Source: Komagataeibacter oboediens
Lineage (GTDB): Bacteria > Pseudomonadota > Alphaproteobacteria > Acetobacterales > Acetobacteraceae
Assembly: GCF_003207815.1 (NCBI RefSeq)
Contig: NZ_NKTX01000011.1
Coordinates: forward strand, 1-64,000
Direction of reading: 5' to 3'
Length of the DNA stretch: 64,000 nucleotides
Under the pieces are notes generated by a model. The model had not been told where the DNA came from, did no database searches, and was given only the letters and a program-made list of their open reading frames with translations. Every line of letters begins with the position of its first letter. The stretch's first letter is position 1. Shown here one piece after another: positions 52,807 to 62,306 of the stretch. The translations under genes were made by a program, and so were the position numbers.

Positions 52807-53370
52807 ATGCCAGCAACCCCTGCTCCCCTGCATGTCGATCCACTTGCATGGGGACATGGCCCGCGTAATTTTGAAGCCTTCCTTGAACCGACCTGCCCGT
52901 TCTCGTGCCGGGCCTTCAGCAAACTGCCCGACCTGCTGGAAAAGGCTGGCGCGGACCGGATCACCATCAGGATCCGCCTGCAATCCCAGCCATGGCACAT
53001 GTTTTCGGGCGTCATCGTAAGGTGCATCCTTGCGGCCTCCACGCTGGAAGGGGGCAAGGAAGCCGCCCGCACCGTCATGGGGGCGGTGGCTGCGCACCGC
53101 GAGGAATTCGAATTTACCGATCACTGCGCCGGTCCCAACATGGATGCGACGCCAAACGACATCATCAAACGGATCGAGCGCTACAGCGGCCTGCAACTGG
53201 CGAAGGCCTTTGCCGTGCCGGAATTGCAGAAAGCCATCAAATGGCAGTGCAAATACAGCCGTCAGAACGGTATCCACGTCTCCCCGACCTTCATGGTGGA
53301 CGGACTGATCGATCCCGCCATCAGCAGTGGCGATACGGTCGAGGCCTGGATGGACCGTATTTTCGCGTGA
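52807..53370 (+). CDS. DsbA-like thioredoxin-fold protein
   Basis: A 187-residue protein of the DsbA-like family. The active-site region EPTCPFSCRAFSKL has CPFS in the CxxS/CxxC position and an extra Cys directly after (CPFSC). Further blocks: QSQPWHMFSGVIVRCILA and SPTFMVDGLIDP (with the cis-proline). No signal peptide, so probably cytosolic. Start ATG 52807 follows AAGGA; a long frame upstream overlaps the divergent amidohydrolase. Could be a reductase or an isomerase-like protein. Confidence 0.82.
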   Translation: MPATPAPLHVDPLAWGHGPRNFEAFLEPTCPFSCRAFSKLPDLLEKAGADRITIRIRLQSQPWHMFSGVIVRCILAASTLEGGKEAARTVMGAVAAHREEFEFTDHCAGPNMDATPNDIIKRIERYSGLQLAKAFAVPELQKAIKWQCKYSRQNGIHVSPTFMVDGLIDPAISSGDTVEAWMDRIFA

Positions 53371-53404
53371 GGGACTGTCGCCAGCCTGAATATCAAAATT
53401 TCCG

Positions 53405-53460
53405 GTGAAGCCTTTTTCAGAGCACGCCAGCACCGCCGCCTTTCCAGACAGAGGCGGCAC
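53405..53460 (+). repeat. Dispersed two-hairpin repeat, copy 5
   Basis: Degenerate first hairpin beginning GTGAAGCCTTTTTCA, second hairpin GCCGCCT...AGGCGGC (53435-53441 with 53452-53458), then ACCGCCAGG. Between the DsbA-like gene and the convergent tRNA-Thr. Confidence 0.6.
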
Positions 53461-53581
53461 CGCCAGGTCTGGCTGATCTGACAGCCTGGCCCACGCTGTC
53501 TTTTTTGCCGGGGTCGTGTACGGAACATGCGTCGCATGCGCCCCGTGCGCTTTTTCTAAATCACTGTTTTATAAGGAAAGA

Positions 53582-53656
53582 TGGTGCCGGGTGAGGGATT
53601 TGAACCCCCGGCCTTCGGTTTACAAAACCGCTGCACTACCACTGTGCTAACCCGGC
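53582..53656 (-). tRNA. tRNA-Thr (UGU)
   Basis: On the minus strand: acceptor GCCGGGT/ACCCGGC, D arm CAGTGGTAGTG, anticodon loop TTTTGTAAA with TGT, T loop GTTCGAA, discriminator A and encoded CCA. Regular. Confidence 0.97.
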
Positions 53657-53753
53657 ATGGCAGCGGAACCCCGTCGGGCATGCCGACGGTTCACTGCACC
53701 TGTTTCCCCTTTTTGCCGAAATGCCCCATATGGTCAAGCAGGGATTCCGCCCT

Positions 53754-55883
53754 TTAATGCGCGGCCATCCGGTGTGCCCACACGGCACGGATCCGCTCGC
53801 GCTCCGCACGGCTCAGCCCACCGGATACCGCTGTGTCCGCCGGTCGTGCCGCCGCAGCAGCCCTGTGTGCGCGCGCAGCGCGACGCATGGGGCGGGAGGC
53901 ATGGGGCGCGATGCCTGCTGCGGGGTTTTCGTTTACCTCCCTGATCGCCTCGGCGCAGGACGACTGCTTGCCCACGCCTGCCTCGATCGTGGGCAGAAGC
54001 CCCACGGGGGAGAAGACGAAGCCTGTCAGCACGGATGCCACGGCGCGGCCGATCACCTCCGCCCCGGGCATGATGCTGGGATGCTTCAGCGGACCGGTAA
54101 TGTGCAGCGGACCGGGGAAGGACGCGATGGCGAAATGGCGCGAGCGTGTCAGCAGGGCATATTTGATGGTGTTGTCACTGAAGTTGATGTCCCCCTTGCC
54201 CACCGTGGACGTATCGCCCGTTTCCATCAGCATGGTCTTGGTATGGAACACCCCGTCACGCAGCGGCATGTCCGCGATCAGGCATTTCAGGTCGGTCTTC
54301 GCCGGCAGGCCAAGGGCGGACAGCAGCGCCTTGCCCAGTTCCAGCCCCAGCAGGTCAGGCAGGATGGCGGAAATATCCCCGCCTTCATCCAGCGCCATGG
54401 TCACGCCGCCATTGCCATCGCCCACGATCTGGGCCAGCGACTGCCCATGGCCATGGACCATGATATGACCGCCGATCGTTCCCTGCCCCTGATAATTGCC
54501 CAATGCCTGCATGAGGCGGGAAAGGTCGATCTGCTCCATGTCGATACGGATGCGCGCGTCAACGCCATTTCCCTGCGGCACGAAGGTGCCGCTGCTGGCA
54601 AGCCGGCCCTTGCCCACGCCAAAGCTCAGATGGTGGACATCGATCGTCCCGTCCTGGATATCGACCAGCGCATCAATGTTATCCAGCGGCACATGCCGGT
54701 TTTCGATATGGTCCCCATGATAGGCCAGATGCACGTTGGTGGCCTTCAGCTTGGGCATGTTGATGGGCGTGGTGGGCAGGACGGCACCACTGGCCTCATG
54801 CGCCTTCTGTTCCGCCGCCTGCTGCGCGGTGGAGGGACGGTCCCCCGGCGTGGCCCCGAAAAAACCGCCAAGGTCCGCCAGGTCCACATGGCGCGAATGC
54901 AGTTCGGCATCCACGAATGTCACGACCTGATGGGGATCGACGCTCAACGTGCCGCCAAGGTCGCTGGAACCGACCATGCCCTCGAAATCATGAAAACGCA
55001 CGCGCCGGTCATGGTAATCAAGGCTGCCCGCCACATGGTAGGCAGGCGTCTGCGGAATCACCACGCCGGTCAGCGGATACAGCAGCGACATGTCCGGCCC
55101 CGCCAGCGTCAGCCGCAGGCGCGCGCCCCGGAACGATATCGGGTCATCCACCGATCCCACCAGCGTCAGGCGCGTGGGACCGTGATGCACCTCGACATCC
55201 ACGGGATAGGGTTTCGTCCTGTCCGCCAGCGACACCAGTGCCCCACCGGAAAAATGCCCCGTAATGGCCTGCCCGGTATAGGTACCGCGCACATCCGCCA
55301 CGATACGCGCCTGCGCATCCCCCTTCGCGGGAGTGGTGTGCACCTGCGCACGCATGTCGCTGCGCAGGCCCGCATGCACGAAATGCAACTGCCCGTCGGC
55401 AATGTTCAGTTCGCCAATCCGCGGCATGGCGGTGGACCCGCCATCACCGCTGCCGGGAAAATGGTAATTGGCCGTGCCGTCACGCCTTTCATCCAGTTCC
55501 ACAACCGGCCTGTCCAGCGCGATGACCGGCAGGTCGACCATTCCCCCCAGCAGGTGCCACAGGTTGATCCCCACCATCAGATGGTCCGCCGTGGCGAAGG
55601 GTGGCAGGGTGGCGAACCCGTCGGGTTCGTCGATACGCACGTCATCTGCGGTGATACGGATCACGCGGCCCGGATGCACATGCAGATGCGCAATCGTGAC
55701 CCTGCGGCCCAGCGCCGCCTCCGCCCGGCGTTCCACCAGCGGGATGAACCAGTCCCATGACCAGAAGATGACCAGCGCCAGGACAGCCACAGCCAGAACC
55801 CCCAGCACCGGAAAGCGTATCTGCGCCAGCACGCCACGCCGCTGCGTTCTGGATGATCCATCCTGACGGTCCGGTTCTGGCAT
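53754..55883 (-). CDS. AsmA family protein
   Basis: A 709-residue AsmA-type protein with one N-terminal membrane helix (about 25-45, VLGVLAVAVLALVIFWSWDW) followed by RAEAALGRRVTIAHL, the family start. It is beta-rich throughout, and the C-terminal conserved region includes GQGTIGGHIMVHGHGQSL, LGLPAKTDLKCLIADMPLRDG and ITGPLKHPSIMPGAE, the AsmA/TamB-like C-terminal blocks. Such proteins are thought to move phospholipids across the periplasm. A basic, Ala/Arg-rich tail ends it. Confidence 0.92.
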   Translation of the reverse strand: MPEPDRQDGSSRTQRRGVLAQIRFPVLGVLAVAVLALVIFWSWDWFIPLVERRAEAALGRRVTIAHLHVHPGRVIRITADDVRIDEPDGFATLPPFATADHLMVGINLWHLLGGMVDLPVIALDRPVVELDERRDGTANYHFPGSGDGGSTAMPRIGELNIADGQLHFVHAGLRSDMRAQVHTTPAKGDAQARIVADVRGTYTGQAITGHFSGGALVSLADRTKPYPVDVEVHHGPTRLTLVGSVDDPISFRGARLRLTLAGPDMSLLYPLTGVVIPQTPAYHVAGSLDYHDRRVRFHDFEGMVGSSDLGGTLSVDPHQVVTFVDAELHSRHVDLADLGGFFGATPGDRPSTAQQAAEQKAHEASGAVLPTTPINMPKLKATNVHLAYHGDHIENRHVPLDNIDALVDIQDGTIDVHHLSFGVGKGRLASSGTFVPQGNGVDARIRIDMEQIDLSRLMQALGNYQGQGTIGGHIMVHGHGQSLAQIVGDGNGGVTMALDEGGDISAILPDLLGLELGKALLSALGLPAKTDLKCLIADMPLRDGVFHTKTMLMETGDTSTVGKGDINFSDNTIKYALLTRSRHFAIASFPGPLHITGPLKHPSIMPGAEVIGRAVASVLTGFVFSPVGLLPTIEAGVGKQSSCAEAIREVNENPAAGIAPHASRPMRRAARAHRAAAAARPADTAVSGGLSRAERERIRAVWAHRMAAH

Positions 55884-56083
55884 GCCGCGTGCGCTCCTTG
55901 TGCAATGACGGGTACGATATCAGATGAACGACTGGCCGTATGTGGAGTTGCGGCCCCTGCCCGCACCCTTAACCACCCACGGTTAACGGCAGGTTTGGAC
56001 TGGCGCACGGCGCGCGTGTCCTGTATGCGGTCAGGCAATATCGTTCCCCTATGCTAACCCGATTGTCGCGAGAGGTCACTGTC

Positions 56084-57946
56084 ATGCCCGCCTATCGTTC
56101 CCGCACTACGACCCATGGCCGCAACATGGCCGGTGCGCGCAGCCTGTGGCGTGCAACCGGCATGAAGGACGGCGACTTCGGCAAGCCGATCATCGCCATC
56201 GCCAATTCGTTCACGCAGTTCGTGCCCGGTCATGTCCACCTCAAGGACCTGGGCCAGCTTGTGGCGGGCGCCGTGGCCGAAGCCGGCGGCATTGGCCGGG
56301 AGTTCAACACCATCGCCGTGGATGACGGCATCGCCATGGGCCATGGCGGCATGCTGTACAGCCTGCCGTCGCGCGAACTGATCGCGGATGCGGTGGAATA
56401 CATGGTCAACGCCCACTGCGCCGACGCGCTGGTGTGCATAAGCAACTGCGACAAGATCACGCCGGGCATGCTGATGGCGGCGATGCGGCTGAACATCCCG
56501 ACCATCTTCGTCTCTGGCGGGCCGATGGAAGCGGGCAAGATCATCAATAACGGCACCGAACAGCAGGTTGACCTCATCACGTCGATGGTGGCCGCGGCCA
56601 ATTCCGATGTCAGCGATGAACAGTCGGCCACGATCGAACGCTCCGCCTGTCCCACCTGCGGGTCATGCTCGGGCATGTTCACCGCCAATTCCATGAACTG
56701 CCTGACCGAGGCGCTGGGCCTTGCACTGCCGGGCAATGGCAGTCTTGTCGCGACCCATGCCGACCGCCGCGAACTGTTCGAGCGCGCGGGCCGCGAGATC
56801 GTGGGTCTTGCCCGTCGCTGGTACGAACATGACGATGCCACCGCCCTGCCGCGCAGCATCGCCACCAAGGCCGCGTTTGAAAACGCCATGTCGGTCGATA
56901 TCGCCATGGGCGGGTCCACCAATACCGTGCTGCACCTGCTGGCGGCGGCGCATGAGGGCAAGGTGCATTTCACCATGTCCGACATCGACCGCCTGTCCCA
57001 CAAGGTGCCCAACCTGTGCAAGGTCTCGCCATCGCGCATGGATATCCATATGGAGGACGTCCACCGCGCTGGCGGCATTCCCGCCATCATGGGTGAACTG
57101 GCCCGCATGGGGCTGCTGAACATGGATGCCCCCAGCGTGCATGCCCCCGATCTGGGTGCAGCCCTGGCCAGATGGGATATCAGCACCAGCACGGCCGATG
57201 AGGACGCACGCACCTTCTTCCGCGCGGCCCCCGGCGGCGTACGCACCACGGAAGCATTTTCGCAGGCCAGCCGATACAGGGCGCTGGATACCGACCGCGC
57301 GAATGGCGCGATCCGTGACGCGGAACATGCCTACAGTCAGGATGGCGGTCTTGCGGTCCTGTTCGGCAACCTTGCGGAAGATGGCGCCATCGTCAAAACG
57401 GCGGGCGTGGCCGACAACCTGCTGACCTTCACCGGGCCTGCCCGCATTTTTGAAAGTCAGGATGCCGCCGTGTCCGCCATCCTCGGCAACGAAATCGTGG
57501 CAGGCGATGTGGTGGTCATCCGCTACGAAGGGCCGAAGGGCGGACCGGGCATGCAGGAAATGCTGTATCCGACCAGCTACCTGAAGTCCAAGGGGCTGGC
57601 CGAAAAATGCGCCCTGATCACCGATGGCCGCTTCTCCGGCGGCAGTTCGGGGCTGTCGATCGGCCATATCTCGCCCGAGGCGGCGGAAGGCGGCATTATT
57701 GGCCTTCTGCATGAAGGCGACACCATCGAGATCGACATTCCCAACCGCATCCTGCGCACCACCGTCACGGATGCAGAACTGGCCGCCCGCCGCGACGAAA
57801 TGGAAGAGCGCGGCGACCGGGCATGGCAGCCGGACCGCACGCGCGAGGTCTCGGTCGCCCTGCAGGCCTACAGCGCCCTGACCACCAGCGCCGCGCGCGG
57901 GGCGGTGCGTGATGTCAGCCAGCTTGGCCGCCGCACCAGCCGCTGA
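56084..57946 (+). CDS. ilvD: Dihydroxy-acid dehydratase
   Basis: A 620-residue IlvD. Fe-S cluster cysteines are in [13 protein letters not shown] and [20 protein letters not shown] (core [11 protein letters not shown]), with [17 protein letters not shown] upstream; the C-terminal part has [14 protein letters not shown] and [16 protein letters not shown]. It makes 2-keto acids for valine, isoleucine and pantothenate. ATG 56084 after AGAGG gives the standard [20 protein letters not shown]; the upstream ATG at 56051 adds 11 residues. Confidence 0.97.
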   Translation: MPAYRSRTTTHGRNMAGARSLWRATGMKDGDFGKPIIAIANSFTQFVPGHVHLKDLGQLVAGAVAEAGGIGREFNTIAVDDGIAMGHGGMLYSLPSRELIADAVEYMVNAHCADALVCISNCDKITPGMLMAAMRLNIPTIFVSGGPMEAGKIINNGTEQQVDLITSMVAAANSDVSDEQSATIERSACPTCGSCSGMFTANSMNCLTEALGLALPGNGSLVATHADRRELFERAGREIVGLARRWYEHDDATALPRSIATKAAFENAMSVDIAMGGSTNTVLHLLAAAHEGKVHFTMSDIDRLSHKVPNLCKVSPSRMDIHMEDVHRAGGIPAIMGELARMGLLNMDAPSVHAPDLGAALARWDISTSTADEDARTFFRAAPGGVRTTEAFSQASRYRALDTDRANGAIRDAEHAYSQDGGLAVLFGNLAEDGAIVKTAGVADNLLTFTGPARIFESQDAAVSAILGNEIVAGDVVVIRYEGPKGGPGMQEMLYPTSYLKSKGLAEKCALITDGRFSGGSSGLSIGHISPEAAEGGIIGLLHEGDTIEIDIPNRILRTTVTDAELAARRDEMEERGDRAWQPDRTREVSVALQAYSALTTSAARGAVRDVSQLGRRTSR

Positions 57947-57970
57947 CGCATCCGGCGCACTGCGACAGAC

Positions 57971-58005
57971 AACGCCCCGGCGGGACAGACTCCCGCCGGG
58001 GCGTT
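57971..58005. terminator. Bidirectional hairpin after ilvD
   Basis: Perfect 15-bp stem AACGCCCCGGCGGGA/TCCCGCCGGGGCGTT (57971-57985 with 57991-58005) and a five-base loop. It sits 25 bases past the ilvD stop and 14 bases past the stop of the convergent small gene, so it may end both. Confidence 0.85.
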
Positions 58006-58018
58006 GTGCGTTCTGCGG

Positions 58019-58231
58019 CTATGCCTCGCGGAAGGCGATGGCCTTGTGCCCCATGCGGCGGAAAGTCGCCGTCACCCGCTGCTTCAGCGCCACCAGATCG
58101 GGAAGGATGGCGTTATGCATCGAGCGGACGCTGTCATGAGTTGCGTAAAAACGCAGCGAGGAGGCAATGCCCGTTATGATGGCCGCCCCCACGAACACGC
58201 CATCCACTTCTATGATCTTTGACTCAAACAT
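58019..58231 (-). CDS. Small protein of unknown function
   Basis: A 70-residue protein starting MFESKIIEVDGVFVGAAIIT, with a predicted beta-alpha character (GASSL-type turn, then SVRSMHNAILPDLVALKQRV helix and a basic tail). AGGAAACC precedes ATG 58231, favouring it over ATG 58246. Convergent with ilvD and separated from it by a strong hairpin. No family recognised. Confidence 0.6.
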   Translation of the reverse strand: MFESKIIEVDGVFVGAAIITGIASSLRFYATHDSVRSMHNAILPDLVALKQRVTATFRRMGHKAIAFREA

Positions 58232-58785
58232 GGTTTCCTGACCCATACCATCGGTCTGCCAGCCCGCGTGGTCCCCCCATGGGGCGAACCGTCCCGCATG
58301 CTGCCGCCGACAGTATTCTTCTGATTTCCGTTACCCGCCGCAAACGCGGCAGGCAGGTGGAAGTTCCCCCGTCGCAAACCCGCAAAAACCTGTTTCTACA
58401 GGGGGTTGCCGGATACGGCCTGCGGCATGCGACAGGACATCCCGACACCTTACGGTAGCGGGAATGCAGGCCTGAAAAAGACGATTATTATGGCATTTCC
58501 ATGACTTCTGGAAATATGGCAGACAGATATCAAAGAAATACATGATGTACATGACGGAACTGAAATATTTATCTTTCAGTGATAAAGTATATGAACCTTC
58601 CGGTCTGTCTACGGCCCCTTCATGCACATGATGGTATCTGGCTTCAGGTCTTGCACGACAGGCACTGGACTGCCCATATTGCGTAAGGCTGATATGCCGC
58701 CGCCACCCCGTGACAGTCGGGGAAGAAAGCGGTTCCCTGCCACCATGACAGTCAATCCACACCCTACACAGACCGGTGCACTCTC
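58232..58785. other. Intergenic stretch before a secreted protein gene
   Basis: No gene that I can support. The part 58480-58600 is strongly AT-rich and contains a 7-bp inverted repeat ACTGAAA...TTTCAGT (58559-58580), likely promoter or operator of the plus-strand gene at 58786. A 143-codon minus-strand frame crosses it but changes composition abruptly and lacks homology. Confidence 0.4.
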
Positions 58786-59457
58786 TTGCCTAGCCTGACA
58801 CGTCCGACCTTTCCCGCATTTCCCGCCCTGTTCCATGGCGCATTGTATGGCGCGGTCCTGTGCCTTGCCCTGCCGGGCGGGACAGGCGTGGCGCATGCCG
58901 CATCCATGACCTATCCCGCACCCATCATGGGCACGGAAACGACCGCGCATGCATGGGGCATCGACACGCGCTTTGCCCAGACCGCGCCTTGCCAGGTCGA
59001 GATGACCATAAACCAGTCGGTTTTCATGGCGCATATGCCCGAGATGATTCAGGCTGGCCTGTTCAATACACAGGTCACGCCCGCCCTGCAGAAGCAGGCG
59101 CCACATTATCTTATGAACACATTGCAGATGGACGTGACGCCGGGGTTCGTCCACACGCTGTTTACCCAGCGCGGCGCGCCCGCACGCTGCCATTTCGCAT
59201 GGTTCTACACAGCCCCGGACGGGACGCGCCATCCCATGGTGAGCTTTGACATGACCCGTCAGGCGCATGATCGCATTGACTGGGCGCATCTGCGTTTTGG
59301 CGACATGTTGACGGCAGCGCAGAACCCGGTGGTGGATCGGGAATTTGACGTACAGGTCAATCAGGAAACGATCGATGTGACGATCGCGCTGTCCAGAAAT
59401 GGCGAGATGCCGGATCTGCCCACCCCCACCAGTGCGACAGGGTCACGCGCGCCCTAG
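58786..59457 (+). CDS. Exported protein of unknown function
   Basis: A 223-residue protein with an N-terminal signal peptide (1-39, ending AHAA) and two cysteines (in APCQVEM and ARCHFAW) that may form a disulfide. The C-terminal half is beta-rich, ending in a Pro/Thr-rich tail. No family recognised. The start is a TTG at 58786; no ATG or GTG is in frame in the signal region, so the exact start is uncertain. Confidence 0.7.
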   Translation: MPSLTRPTFPAFPALFHGALYGAVLCLALPGGTGVAHAASMTYPAPIMGTETTAHAWGIDTRFAQTAPCQVEMTINQSVFMAHMPEMIQAGLFNTQVTPALQKQAPHYLMNTLQMDVTPGFVHTLFTQRGAPARCHFAWFYTAPDGTRHPMVSFDMTRQAHDRIDWAHLRFGDMLTAAQNPVVDREFDVQVNQETIDVTIALSRNGEMPDLPTPTSATGSRAP

Positions 59458-59460
59458 GAA

Positions 59461-59520
59461 CTGTCTGAAAAGTCCGGAAATGCCGCCTTTTTGAAAAAAG
59501 GCGACGCCCCAAGATTTTTC
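59461..59520 (+). repeat. Dispersed two-hairpin repeat, copy 6
   Basis: Begins CTGTCTGAAAAGTCCGGAAATG, split as a degenerate first hairpin; second hairpin CGCCTTTTT/AAAAAGGCG (59484-59492 with 59495-59503), tail CCCCAAGATTTTT. Between two convergent genes. Confidence 0.65.
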
Positions 59521-59556
59521 CGTTTTCTTATCAGTAGGTTATTTCAAAATACTCTT

Positions 59557-59742
59557 TTAGTGGCCATGCCCGTTGACCATCTGGATGACAAGATCGGCCA
59601 CCGCCACGATCACCAGTACGATCGTCACTATACGCAGGCCAAGGCGAAGCACGCGCTTGCGCCCCGTAAGCGGCAGGTCCCGACGGTGCAGGATAAAAGG
59701 CCCCGGCTGGTCAGGGTTTCCCGAATCAGGTTGGTCGGCCAT
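59557..59742 (-). CDS. Small single-pass membrane protein
   Basis: A 61-residue protein: a polar, Pro/Asp-rich N terminus, a basic patch (TGRKRVLRLGLR), then one membrane helix (about 37-56, IVTIVLVIVAVADLVIQMV) and a His-rich end. Basic residues before the helix favour an N-in orientation. Function unknown. GGGGCAGGGC lies ahead of the ATG. Confidence 0.6.
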   Translation of the reverse strand: MADQPDSGNPDQPGPFILHRRDLPLTGRKRVLRLGLRIVTIVLVIVAVADLVIQMVNGHGH

Positions 59743-59837
59743 TGCCCTGCCCCATCAGATGTTTCATGGATAGGCCCCGTTTTAACAGAACATATGGATA
59801 ACGCCAGACCGTGTCCCGACGCTGCCCTGCCCTATGC

Positions 59838-60668
59838 ATGACACGGTATGTCCTGCCTTTCCTGATCGGCCTCATGGCCCTGGTCCTGCCCCATGCCGCA
59901 CGCGCCGAAGGGTGCGCGGAACTGGGTGCGGGACAGCAGCTGCCCACGCTGGACAATGCGAAGCTGTCGCCCCGGACGCAGCTTCTGTGCAATGCCCGGT
60001 ACGCCGTGCTGTATTCCGGCCTTGCGCGCGAACCCCTGTGGTCGGCGGAACATCTGGATGCCGCCATGGTCCGCGCGGCCATGTCCACCCCACGACGGGG
60101 CGAATTCCATACCGACCCGCGCATTGCACCAGGTGAACAGTCGGAACTGGAGGATTATGTCCGGTCCGGCTTTGACCGGGGGCATATGACCCCGTCGGGC
60201 GATATGCCAGATGAACAGACACAGGAAGAAACGTTCCTGCTGTCCAACATCGTGCCACAACGCGCCGCGCTGAACCGGAGCCGATGGGCGGAAATCGAAT
60301 CGGGGGTGCGCAGACTGACCCTGCGCGAAGGCGAACTGTATGTGGTGACCGGCCCCGCCTTCCATGCCCGCACCCTGTCTGCCATTGGAAGGGATCGCGT
60401 GCTGGTACCCACCTCGACATGGAAAGCCGTATATGATCCCCGCCGTGAACAGACGGGGGTATATGTCTGCCATAATGTGTCGCGCGCGCCCGGCTGCAGT
60501 CATGTCAGCGTGGCGGAACTGACCCATATCACCGGGATCGACCCCTTTCCCGCCCTGCCCGCACGTATGAAGCAGGTCTGCATGACGCTCCCCTTTGGTA
60601 CGACGCGCGCACGGAGCACAACCCGTCACCGCCGCAGCACCCGCCATACCTATTACCGGTGGTGGTAG
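59838..60668 (+). CDS. Secreted DNA/RNA non-specific endonuclease
   Basis: A 276-residue exported nuclease of the NUC1/beta-beta-alpha-metal family. Signal peptide 1-23 (ending ARA). The catalytic histidine is in FDRGHMTPSGDM, and the metal-binding asparagine in SNIVPQRAALNRSRW. TGPAF and a beta region follow; the tail is very basic (RARSTTRHRRSTRH) and may bind nucleic acid or cell wall. The cysteines (Cys-AEL, LLCNAR, YVCHN, PGCSH, KQVCMT) could form disulfides. ATG 59838; GTG 59811 is upstream. Confidence 0.9.
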   Translation: MTRYVLPFLIGLMALVLPHAARAEGCAELGAGQQLPTLDNAKLSPRTQLLCNARYAVLYSGLAREPLWSAEHLDAAMVRAAMSTPRRGEFHTDPRIAPGEQSELEDYVRSGFDRGHMTPSGDMPDEQTQEETFLLSNIVPQRAALNRSRWAEIESGVRRLTLREGELYVVTGPAFHARTLSAIGRDRVLVPTSTWKAVYDPRREQTGVYVCHNVSRAPGCSHVSVAELTHITGIDPFPALPARMKQVCMTLPFGTTRARSTTRHRRSTRHTYYRWW

Positions 60669-60694
60669 GTCCATTTTTCGCAGGAGACATGATC

Positions 60695-60976
60695 ATGACC
60701 ACCCATCGCCCGACACCACAACACGACACGCCCCTTGTCCCCTTCGCCAATAACAGCGACAGCCGCACCATTGGCGGCATGACGGTGGAAAACGGCACCG
60801 ACAGCATCGCCTTTTACGGCCAGACGGATCTGAGCCGCGATAAGGCCGGGCTGGAACGCGCGCAGGCGCTGCTGGCCTTCATGCAGCAGGTCGTGAGCAC
60901 ACTCGAGGCCCAGAAGGGCCTGCCTGACGCATTGCCGCCGCGCACACCGACCAGGGTCGCCAATCCCTTTGCCTGA
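60695..60976 (+). CDS. Hypothetical protein
   Basis: A 93-residue protein, no signal peptide. The first 25 residues are disordered (Pro/Thr/His), then NDSRTIGGMTVENGTDSIAFYGQ-type beta segment (short core IGGMTVENGTDSIAFYG), and a helix LERAQALLAFMQQVVSTLEAQ. AGGAGA eight bases upstream supports ATG 60695 over 60689. No family recognised; it may be cotranscribed with the nuclease 26 bases upstream. Confidence 0.68.
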   Translation: MTTHRPTPQHDTPLVPFANNSDSRTIGGMTVENGTDSIAFYGQTDLSRDKAGLERAQALLAFMQQVVSTLEAQKGLPDALPPRTPTRVANPFA

Positions 60977-61011
60977 TCCGGCATGCTGACCGTATGGGCC
61001 TGATGCACAAC

Positions 61012-61073
61012 GGGGCCGGTCCATTGCTGGACCGACCCCGTTGAAAAACCCGTATCCCGTGGCATGCCACGGG
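61012..61073. terminator. Two hairpins between the small gene and rpsI
   Basis: Plus-strand gene side: GGGGCCGGTCCA-TTGC-TGGACCGACCCC (61012-61039). rpsI side: palindrome CCCGTGGCATGCCACGGG (61056-61073), followed on the minus strand by ATACGGGTTTTT. The second is the likely rpsI terminator, the first that of the convergent gene. Confidence 0.65.
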
Positions 61074-61083
61074 AAAAGCAGGA

Positions 61084-61587
61084 TCAGCGCTTGCTGAACT
61101 GGAAGGAACGACGTGCCTTGGCGCGACCGTACTTCTTACGTTCAACAACACGCGAATCGCGCGTCAGGAAGCCGGCAGCCTTCAGGATGCTGCGCAGCGC
61201 GGGTTCGTAATGGGTCAGCGCGCGGCTGATGCCATGACGGACCGCACCGGCCTGACCGGACAGACCGCCACCAACGACCGTGCAGTACACGTCGAACTGG
61301 TTGTAGCGATCGGCAACCAGGAACGGCTGGGTGATCAGCATGCGCAGGACCGGGCGGGCGAAGTAGGTGCCGACCGGACGGCCATTGACGATGATGTCGC
61401 CCTTGCCCGGCTTGATCCACACGCGGGCGACGGCGTCCTTACGACGGCCCGTGGCATAGGAACGGCCCTGCGCGTCGCGCTTGGCTTCATAGACGGGTGC
61501 GGCTTCCTGCGAGGCGGTTACCTGACCGGAAGCAACGGCTTCCTTGAGGTCGGCCAGCGTGCCTGTACGTTCTTGGGTTTCAGACAT
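61084..61587 (-). CDS. rpsI: 30S ribosomal protein S9
   Basis: A 167-residue S9. The core begins at about residue 40 ([18 protein letters not shown]), with [19 protein letters not shown] and the basic C terminus [17 protein letters not shown] that reaches the ribosomal P site. The N-terminal extension of about 40 residues is longer than in E. coli (130 residues) but usual in alphaproteobacteria. Follows rplM by five bases. Confidence 0.97.
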   Translation of the reverse strand: MSETQERTGTLADLKEAVASGQVTASQEAAPVYEAKRDAQGRSYATGRRKDAVARVWIKPGKGDIIVNGRPVGTYFARPVLRMLITQPFLVADRYNQFDVYCTVVGGGLSGQAGAVRHGISRALTHYEPALRSILKAAGFLTRDSRVVERKKYGRAKARRSFQFSKR

Positions 61588-61592
61588 GGAGT

Positions 61593-62075
61593 TCAGCCCC
61601 CGACCTTCTGGGTGTTGACGGCGTTCTTGCGGTTCATTGACGCAACATCGAGAACCTGCGGCTTCTGCCCTTCGTGCGGATGTTCGCTACCGGCATAGAC
61701 ATACAGGTGCTTCATCTGCGCGCGCTGCAGCGGGCCACGGGTGATCATGCGCTCGACCGCCTTGCGCACGACATCGCCGGGGTTCTTGCCGGTCAGGCGC
61801 TGGGTGATGGTGCGTTCCTTGATCCCGCCGGGGTAGCCGGTGTGGTAGTGGAACAGCTTCTGGTCCACCTTGTTGCCGGTCAGGCGGACCTTCTCGGCGT
61901 TGATGACGACAATGTTGTCGCCGCAATCAACATGCGGGGTGAACTGGGGCTTGTGCTTGCCGCGCAGGCGCTGGGCGATGATTGCCGCCAGGCGACCCAG
62001 GACGAGGCCTTCGGCATCGATCAGGGTCCAGCCACGCGTCACCTCTGCGGGTTTCAGCGAAAGTGTGGTCTTCAT
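61593..62075 (-). CDS. rplM: 50S ribosomal protein L13
   Basis: A 160-residue L13: [50 protein letters not shown] and [20 protein letters not shown] are the family blocks. First gene of the rplM-rpsI operon. The 231-base upstream gap (62076-62306) is AT-rich around 62160-62210 and should hold divergent promoters. Confidence 0.98.
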   Translation of the reverse strand: MKTTLSLKPAEVTRGWTLIDAEGLVLGRLAAIIAQRLRGKHKPQFTPHVDCGDNIVVINAEKVRLTGNKVDQKLFHYHTGYPGGIKERTITQRLTGKNPGDVVRKAVERMITRGPLQRAQMKHLYVYAGSEHPHEGQKPQVLDVASMNRKNAVNTQKVGG

Positions 62076-62306
62076 GGATTCAGTGTTCCGTCCAGTAATG
62101 TAGCGGTAACAGGTGGCGCGTTATCATCCGTACGCGACGCAAACGTCAAGCACATAATCCCGTACAGGCGGCATTTTTCCGGTAAAAAAACGTATGTGGT
62201 ATCATGATACCGCACATCTTTCCGCAGTCCCTGCCCCACTGGCGATTGCCCAAGGGGGCTGGAATGCGATAGCACTCAGTTCAAGGTCATTACGGATATC
62301 AGGCTC

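Noticed and set aside
58331-58762. 143-codon minus-strand frame
   Set aside because: It spans an abrupt AT-rich patch, has no homology and no ribosome-binding site, and reads like intergenic sequence.
20583-59520. CRISPR array
   Set aside because: The hairpin repeats are single, kilobases apart, and have no regular spacers or cas genes.
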